DNA of 64,000 bases from Roseivirga spongicola (lineage in GTDB: Bacteria > Bacteroidota > Bacteroidia > Cytophagales > Cyclobacteriaceae), in assembly GCF_001592965.1 (NCBI RefSeq), contig NZ_LRPC01000001.1, forward strand, positions 1,513,765 through 1,577,764, in the 5' to 3' direction. Shown piece by piece: positions 58,411-64,000 of this stretch (position 1 is its first letter; every line of letters starts with the position of its first letter). The position numbers and the translations under genes are program-made. Under the pieces are notes generated by a model. The model saw only the letters and a list, made by a program, of their open reading frames with translations, made no database searches and was not told the origin of the DNA.

Positions 58411-61400
58411 TTACCTTTTTATCATCAGCTTTTTGGTTTTAACCACATCTGCAGTGTTAACTCTGATGAGGTATATGCCGTCTAAGAGGCTTGAACCATC
58501 GAACTCTATGTTGTAGGTTTTGTTGGCCTCAGCAACATCTTCAAACAAGTCGCCAACCCTTACTCCTTGAGAAGTATATATGCCAACCTTTACTGGCCCA
58601 GCTTCTTTCACCTCAAAAGTAATATTAGTGAAGTCTCTGGTTGGGTTAGGGTAAGCACTCACATGGATTTTGAGTTCATCATTGTCTGTTGTGGATTCTA
58701 ATTCCTGAGTGTTTGCTTCTCCGTTAGTTAAACTATTGCTTGTAGTTGTTACGGAGCAACTTCCTAAAGTTGCGCCACTCGCAATTAAGGATTCAGCTTC
58801 TTGTTGAGAAACACACAACTCTACACCATTATAGCATACTGTTATATTCCCGTTCCACTCTACAGTATCTATGATACAGTCGTTAGGTTCACCAGGAGGG
58901 TTCGAGTCACAGTCTTCAAGATCAATATTGATATCAGCTTTCTCCCATTGTCCGCAATAGTTTTTATAGTAGAACCATCCTGAGAGACCATAGTTGCTAT
59001 TTTTATTATTTGCTGCTTCACCCAGTTGGAATCCGTAGAAATAATTAGTTGGCATATGGTATACGCTTACAACTTTTCCATGATTACTTCCTTTCCCTTT
59101 CAGTTTACTATTTGAATTTAAGGTATAGTAGGTCCAGTCCTCATACTTATCGCCTGCTAAGTTCTTTTCATCTTTATAACCTCTACCTAAGCCTGACCAT
59201 TCAGTCCAAGAATGACCACCCTCTAGTCTAAAGCTGATCTCCCACTTATCATTCATATTTTGAACGTTTTTAAGCAAACCGGTTAAAGTGATAGATCCAT
59301 CGGAGTTATATGATAGTTTCCCACTGTTATTATCGAAGTTAAATTTAGCGCTATAGCCATTGTAAGTATAATCATCTAGCCACATTGCATGTCCACCACC
59401 ATCGGCTTCTACGGCAGTGCAAGATGACTCTTCTGCTGGTATTGATGGGTCTGAGGTAATTAATGAGCAGCTACTTCCTTCTCCATCTGTATAGGCTATG
59501 ACTTTGAAAGGCCCATAACTTTGACCAAGAATATTGATTGAACATGAGGTATGAATTTCATAAGCAAAGCCGTTGATTTTTAAGAAAGTTTTAGACTCTA
59601 GTCTGTCATGCTTATCGAACCCTGTGATGATTAGTTGGTCACCATTTTGAACATTGCTGAACTCAGCAATTTTTTTGTTCATCTTCTTGTTATACGCTTT
59701 GATGGTAGCTCCGGATTGACCGTTGTAAATTACAGTGAAGTTTTCCATTCTGCCTTCACACTGGCAATCATTGTTTCCGGTGTTATTAGAGCCTGAGCTG
59801 TTATCATCATCGTCATCATCATTCCCACCATAATGGTTTGAGGAGTACAAGTAGCGTGAGCCATAGTTAGAGCCGTAACCTTTTATTTCATTGGAACTGT
59901 TATGTTTATTCTTCTTTTTATCGTCATCATCGTCTGAGTCTGATTTATTCTTATCATCGTCATCATCATCTGATTTGTGTTTATCATCGTCATCGTCATC
60001 ATGATTTCTGCCTTTGTCATCATCGTCATCGTCATCACCGTGAGATGGATTGCCATCATCATTAGAGTCGTCCACAGAACAAGTACTTCCTTCACCGTCA
60101 GTATATTCTATTACCGTAAACGGACCTATAGTTTTACCAAGAATGTCTTCTGAACACGAGGTATGTACTTTGTAGTAGGCGTTACCAATCTTTAAGTATG
60201 TTTTGGAGTCAAGTCTTCCTTTATGGTCGAAGCCTTCTACCTTTAAAATATCACCATTCTGCACATTGTAGTACGATTCTATTTTATCCGACTTGTTCTT
60301 TCTGTAGGCTTTTACAGTTGCACCTGAGAACCCGTTGTAAACAACTGAGAAGTTCTTCATTTTACCCTCGCATTGACAAGGGGCATCATTGCCATTGCCG
60401 TTATCTCCACCGTCATTATTTCCTCCACCAGGGGTGTCTTCACATCTTACATCAATTACATAAACAGTGAAGGTTTTACTTGTTGAGCAGCCCGCAGCAT
60501 CGGTTACTAAAACTTCATACGTGGTAGTTATTTGTGGCGCTACTACTACAGAGTTGAAAGAAGAGCACGCAATTTCCTCTTCTGGAGTCCAAGAGTAGCT
60601 ATAATCTCCAGCACCACCAGTAGCATTAGCTGAAAGTGTGACCGTTTGTTCTCCATAACCAAGGTAAATGGTATGTTCTTCCGAACCGTCACCGCCTGGG
60701 TATTCAGGAGTAATGGCTGATTCGATGTTTAATGGTGAAGGCTCTGTTAGAGTTATGCTTTCAGAGGTTGAGACTCCTGTTTCATCAGTAACTGTTAATG
60801 TGTAAGTGCCAGCCGATACATTGTAAAGACTTAAACCAGAGGCACTAACATTCCATTCATAGGTGAGAGCTCCACAGCCTCCCTCAACGACTGCCGTTAT
60901 TTCTCCATCTGAAGCACCATTGCAAGAAATGTTATACCCCTCAGTTTGATTGTAGACAAAAGCCTCTAGTGTAATGGTTACAGGTGATGCTATAACTGTC
61001 ACATCAAAGGTAGATGTGGTTTGGTTACCTGCTGCATCTGTTGCAGTGTATGTTACTTGGGTAGTTCCAACTGGGAAAGTTGCTCCTGATTGATGAGAAC
61101 TTGTAAGAGTAACCTCGCAGTTGTCGATGGAAGTAGGGGCATTCCAAGTAATTGATGCACTACAATTGTTATCAGTAATTTGATACATAATATCCTCAGG
61201 TACATCCGAAATTACTGGAGCAATGTTGTCTACCACGGTAACAGTCACAGTAGTGGTTGAAGTGTTTCCAGATCCATCAGTTGCTGTTAGCGTGACGATG
61301 TTATCACCAATATTCGAGCAGTCGAAGGAGTTGATGTCAATCTCTACTTGTGGAGTACCGCAATTGTCAGTAGAACCATTGTTGATCTGTTCAGCAGTGA

Positions 61401-64000
61401 TAGAAGCCTGACCGTTTTGATTCAATGAAACCGTAATGTCTTGACCAATAGCTGAAGGAGCAATATCATCCACAACAGTCACTGTAGCAGTAGCGGTAGC
61501 AGAGTTGCCACCAGCATCTACACCAGAAAGTGTAACCGTATTGTCACCCACATTAGAGCAATCAAAAGTCAGTTTGTCCAAAGAAAGGGTCAACGAGCAG
61601 TTGTCGTAAGAACCGTTGTCAATGTCTTGCACTGAGATAGAAGCGTTGCCGTTTGCATCTAGCGAGACAGTGTAGTCTTGTGCAATGACAGTTGGAGCGG
61701 TATGATCGGAAATGAAAATACTAAACGATTCCGTAGTGATATTTCCATTAATATCGGTTACAGTAAGTGTTACCTGATTGTCGCCAAGGTCAGAACAATC
61801 GAAAGAAGTTTTACTAAGAACCTTTGTATCTATGCCGCAATTATCTGAGCTAGAGACTTCAACCTCACTTACGGTAATTGTAGCGTTACCTGAAGCATCT
61901 AAGGTAAGGTCTAAATTCTGAACCTGTACGCTTGGAGCAATATCATCAATCACAGTGACGGTAGCAGTAGCGGTAGCAGAGTTGCCACTGGCATCTACAC
62001 CAGAAAGTGTAACCGTGTTTTCACCAATGTTAGAACAATCAAAAGTCAGTTTGTCCAAAGAAAGAGTCAACGAGCAGTTGTCGTAAGAACCGTTGTCAAT
62101 GTCTTGTACTGAGATAGAGGCGTTACCATTGGCATCTAGCGAAACAGTGTAGTCTTGAGCAATAACAGCTGGAGCAACTTCATCTACAATGGTTACTGCT
62201 GTCGTCTGAGTATTGGTATTGCCATGAATATCAGCAACGGTTACAGTTACAGTATTCTGACCAATGTTAGCGCAATCAAACTCCGATTGACTTACTGTAA
62301 TGTCATAAGGGTCGCAAGCGCTTAAGCCAGTAGTAGTTCTACAAGTACTAATGTCAAGATTGAAGTCACCCTGAACACTTTTGCCCTGTCTGTTGGTGTA
62401 GAAGAACCAACCAGACATTCCGAAGTTTCTATTCTTATCATTAGCGGCTTGGCCAACTTGGAATCCATAACGGTAGTTAGCCGGCATGTGTGTAATAGAA
62501 ATAGTTTGGCCAGCATTGCTTCCTTCTCCAAGAAGTTGAGAAGGATTAGCAGCATCCATTAAGTAGTACGACCAATCTTTATAGTTGTCCTGTACTTTGT
62601 TTGCGTTTCCTTTCCAGCTTCTACCTAAAGCAGACCACTGATCCCAATCTTTTCGGTCGGTCAAATTAAGTTCTACGCTCCAAGCATCATTGGCATCATT
62701 AGGATTAACAATTCGACCTCTCACTGTGGCAGTACCGTCAGGGAACTGAACTAATTCACCACCATTATTATCGAACTGGAAGTTTACATTGCTGTTGCTC
62801 GCAGTGTATTTGCTTAGCCAGACTGCATGGTTGTTTCCACCTTCAAAAGCTTCTACTTCACAAACGCTGATGGCATTATCTACAAGGTCGGAAGCAGAGA
62901 TAGTAGCTTGACCGTTTTCATCGAGCGAAGCTGTAATGCTATTGATAGTTACTTCTGGCGCTGAATCATCCACCACAGTCACTGTTGCGGTAGCGGTAGC
63001 AGAGTTACCACTAGCATCTACACCAGAAAGTGTAACCGTATTGTCACCCACATTAGAACAATCAAAAGTCAGTTTGTCCAAAGAAAGGGTCAACGAGCAG
63101 TTGTCGTAAGAGCCGTTGTCAATGTCTTGCACTGAGATAGATGCATTACCGTTGGTATCTAGCGTAATAGTAGTGTTTTGAGCGATAATTACTGGAGCAA
63201 TGTTGTCTACCACGGTAACAGTTACAGTAGTGGTTGAAGTGTTTCCAGATCCATCAGTTGCTGTTAGCGTGACGATGTTATCACCAATATTCGAGCAGTC
63301 GAAGGAGTTGATGTTAATCTCTACTTGTGGAGTACCGCAATTGTCAGTAGAACCATTGTTGATCTGTTCAGCAGTGATAGAAGCCTGACCGTTTTGATTC
63401 AATGAAACCGTAATGTCTTGACCGATAGCTGAAGGAGCGATGTTATCTACTACGGTCACGGTAGCAGTAGCGGTAGCAGCGTTGCCACTAGCATCTACAC
63501 CAGAAAGTGTAACCGTGTTGTCACCCACATTAGAACAATCAAAAGTCAGTTTGTCCAAAGAAAGCGTCAATGAGCAGTTGTCGTAAGAACCATTGTCAAT
63601 GTCTTGTACTGAAATAGAAGCATTACCGTTTGCATCGAGTGCGACAGTGTAGTCTTGTGCAATGACAGTTGGAGCGGTAGTATCAGTAATAGATACGTTG
63701 AAGGTTTTGGTAGTAGCATTACCGTTGATGTCAGTAACGGTAAGGGTCACATCATTGTCGCCTAAGTCATCACAATTGAAAGAGGTTTTGCTCAGTACTT
63801 TAGAAGCGATGGAACAGTTGTCAGAGCTAGAAACCTCTGCTTGAGCTACAGTCAGGGTAGCATTTCCATTAGCATCAAGGTTAAGGTTTACATCTTGGAC
63901 AGTTACGGCAGGAGCTCTGTTATCTACCACAGTGACAATAGCAGTAGCAGAGGCAGAGTTTCCTCTAGCATCTTTTACGGTTACCGTTACAGTATTATCA
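58411..64000 (-). CDS. Giant T9SS-secreted adhesin with HYR and SprB repeats (N-terminus off the right edge)
   Basis: At least 1862 residues; the first complete-looking start (GTG at 63930) lies inside a repeat and the frame stays open to the edge, so the true start is outside. From N to C: ten or more HYR-like repeats of about 80 aa (VTVVDNIAP..., SYDNCSL, FDCSNVGDNTVTL, GVDASGNSATAT), with a Cys-bounded domain of about 170 aa inserted in one (62340-62870); a true HYR; a SprB repeat (ISCNGASDGEITAVVEGG); a PKD-like stretch; two copies of a ~100-aa unit resembling DUF7467, flanking an Asp-rich tract; a second copy of the Cys-bounded domain (58910-59430); and a T9SS sorting domain (AYPNPTRDFTNI, GIYLIRVNTAD). 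A surface adhesin or gliding protein is likely. Confidence 0.9.
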   Translation of the reverse strand, partial: DNTVTVTVKDARGNSASATAIVTVVDNRAPAVTVQDVNLNLDANGNATLTVAQAEVSSSDNCSIASKVLSKTSFNCDDLGDNDVTLTVTDINGNATTKTFNVSITDTTAPTVIAQDYTVALDANGNASISVQDIDNGSYDNCSLTLSLDKLTFDCSNVGDNTVTLSGVDASGNAATATATVTVVDNIAPSAIGQDITVSLNQNGQASITAEQINNGSTDNCGTPQVEININSFDCSNIGDNIVTLTATDGSGNTSTTTVTVTVVDNIAPVIIAQNTTITLDTNGNASISVQDIDNGSYDNCSLTLSLDKLTFDCSNVGDNTVTLSGVDASGNSATATATVTVVDDSAPEVTINSITASLDENGQATISASDLVDNAISVCEVEAFEGGNNHAVWLSKYTASNSNVNFQFDNNGGELVQFPDGTATVRGRIVNPNDANDAWSVELNLTDRKDWDQWSALGRSWKGNANKVQDNYKDWSYYLMDAANPSQLLGEGSNAGQTISITHMPANYRYGFQVGQAANDKNRNFGMSGWFFYTNRQGKSVQGDFNLDISTCRTTTGLSACDPYDITVSQSEFDCANIGQNTVTVTVADIHGNTNTQTTAVTIVDEVAPAVIAQDYTVSLDANGNASISVQDIDNGSYDNCSLTLSLDKLTFDCSNIGENTVTLSGVDASGNSATATATVTVIDDIAPSVQVQNLDLTLDASGNATITVSEVEVSSSDNCGIDTKVLSKTSFDCSDLGDNQVTLTVTDINGNITTESFSIFISDHTAPTVIAQDYTVSLDANGNASISVQDIDNGSYDNCSLTLSLDKLTFDCSNVGDNTVTLSGVDAGGNSATATATVTVVDDIAPSAIGQDITVSLNQNGQASITAEQINNGSTDNCGTPQVEIDINSFDCSNIGDNIVTLTATDGSGNTSTTTVTVTVVDNIAPVISDVPEDIMYQITDNNCSASITWNAPTSIDNCEVTLTSSHQSGATFPVGTTQVTYTATDAAGNQTTSTFDVTVIASPVTITLEAFVYNQTEGYNISCNGASDGEITAVVEGGCGALTYEWNVSASGLSLYNVSAGTYTLTVTDETGVSTSESITLTEPSPLNIESAITPEYPGGDGSEEHTIYLGYGEQTVTLSANATGGAGDYSYSWTPEEEIACSSFNSVVVAPQITTTYEVLVTDAAGCSTSKTFTVYVIDVRCEDTPGGGNNDGGDNGNGNDAPCQCEGKMKNFSVVYNGFSGATVKAYRKNKSDKIESYYNVQNGDILKVEGFDHKGRLDSKTYLKIGNAYYKVHTSCSEDILGKTIGPFTVIEYTDGEGSTCSVDDSNDDGNPSHGDDDDDDDKGRNHDDDDDDKHKSDDDDDDKNKSDSDDDDDKKKNKHNSSNEIKGYGSNYGSRYLYSSNHYGGNDDDDDDNSSGSNNTGNNDCQCEGRMENFTVIYNGQSGATIKAYNKKMNKKIAEFSNVQNGDQLIITGFDKHDRLESKTFLKINGFAYEIHTSCSINILGQSYGPFKVIAYTDGEGSSCSLITSDPSIPAEESSCTAVEADGGGHAMWLDDYTYNGYSAKFNFDNNSGKLSYNSDGSITLTGLLKNVQNMNDKWEISFRLEGGHSWTEWSGLGRGYKDEKNLAGDKYEDWTYYTLNSNSKLKGKGSNHGKVVSVYHMPTNYFYGFQLGEAANNKNSNYGLSGWFYYKNYCGQWEKADINIDLEDCDSNPPGEPNDCIIDTVEWNGNITVCYNGVELCVSQQEAESLIASGATLGSCSVTTTSNSLTNGEANTQELESTTDNDELKIHVSAYPNPTRDFTNITFEVKEAGPVKVGIYTSQGVRVGDLFEDVAEANKTYNIEFDGSSLLDGIYLIRVNTADVVKTKKLMIKR
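59798..60072. repeat. Asp-coding low-complexity (TCATCG)n-type tract
   Basis: On the plus strand, runs of ATCATCGTCATCATC-type triplets code on the minus strand for DDDDDDD and KSDDDDDDK blocks between the two DUF7467-like units. Such short repeats slip easily during replication, so the length of the acidic linker could vary between isolates. Confidence 0.8.
61211..61461. repeat. ~250-bp near-identical direct repeat within the adhesin gene
   Basis: 61211-61461 matches 63188-63438, 1977 bp away; I see only about three to four differences. It encodes one HYR-like unit (GQDITVSLNQNGQASITAEQI). Four copies of another unit (DYTV...SISVQDIDNGSYD) lie near 61480, 61970, 62990 and 63460. Confidence 0.85.

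Noticed and set aside
59883..60095. Open frame in the Asp-repeat region coding a Met/Thr-rich protein
   Set aside because: It is a frame shadow of the repetitive acidic tract in the adhesin gene.
61200..63700. Regularly repeated DNA considered as a CRISPR array
   Set aside because: The units are about 240 bp, in frame and code for HYR-like protein repeats on the minus strand; no spacers and no cas genes.
63928..63930. GTG at 63930 as the start of the giant adhesin
   Set aside because: It lies within a TVTVVDN repeat; the frame stays open to the window edge and codes for another repeat upstream.
1..64000. tRNA, rRNA, riboswitch, origin or attachment site
   Set aside because: None was recognised by eye in the intergenic regions; a covariance-model search was not possible.

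Overview
The window is a gene-dense stretch of a Bacteroidota chromosome, most likely a marine-type Cytophagales (Roseivirga/Fulvivirga-like; the genus is inferred). The reasons are three giant exported proteins with type IX secretion (T9SS) C-terminal sorting domains, SprB and HYR repeats, two carboxypeptidase-regulatory-like/outer-membrane beta-barrel receptors, a fused E1 alpha/beta 2-oxoacid dehydrogenase, DUF4295 beside ribosomal protein L33, bacillithiol genes, and promoters of the Bacteroidota TTTG-N19-TAnnTTTG type. No rRNA, tRNA, CRISPR array, insertion sequence or prophage was seen.

Layout. 1-10000 (all minus): a surface-protein cluster with an edge-truncated lipoprotein, a 1605-aa cadherin-like T9SS protein and an 823-aa S74-chaperone fibre-like protein, preceded by a small LuxR-type regulator and a membrane-anchored TPR-LytTR regulator. 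10100-16600 (minus): housekeeping genes rny, zapA, a coiled-coil gene, pheT, a DUF1684 gene, radC and rpsT. 16700-18200 (plus): two small exported proteins. 18200-20550 (minus): a YtxJ-like bacillithiol redox protein and the E1 fusion. 20600-27200 (plus): M16 peptidase, ispF, mnmD-like, a lipoprotein and a 1231-aa T9SS beta-propeller protein. 27200-32750 (minus): 5-FTHF cyclo-ligase, bshC, rimO, ftsY, DUF4295, rpmG.

32870-43330 is an accessory block: Crp/Fnr plus AhpD-like, MscS channel, FAD/NAD(P)-binding protein, and an operon of porin, serine hydrolase, two membrane proteins and a Vat/CatB-type acetyltransferase. Then come a methyltransferase inserted between two copies of the 3' end of an exported aminopeptidase P gene, and rpmB. 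In many Bacteroidota rpmB adjoins rpmG, so this block may be an insertion. 43400-47000 holds PH-domain membrane proteins, a DUF5522 protein and rocD. 47100-48360 holds a small membrane protein and a histidine-kinase-like protein lacking the phospho-acceptor His. 48380-54110 holds two tandem paralogous outer-membrane receptors. 54220-55740 holds two DUF2975 membrane proteins and an XRE regulator behind a perfect inverted repeat overlapping their promoter. 55780-58320 holds hemB, a fatty-acid desaturase and a GroES-like protein. 58411 to the right edge is a giant HYR/SprB adhesin whose N-terminus lies outside the window.

The features most worth a second look are the twice-occurring Cys-bounded ~170-aa domain in the terminal adhesin, the 91-bp duplication around the methyltransferase, the degenerate kinase whose start codon abuts a terminator, and the DUF2975-DUF2975-XRE module with its candidate operator. 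All functions are predicted from sequence reading only; no database search was run.
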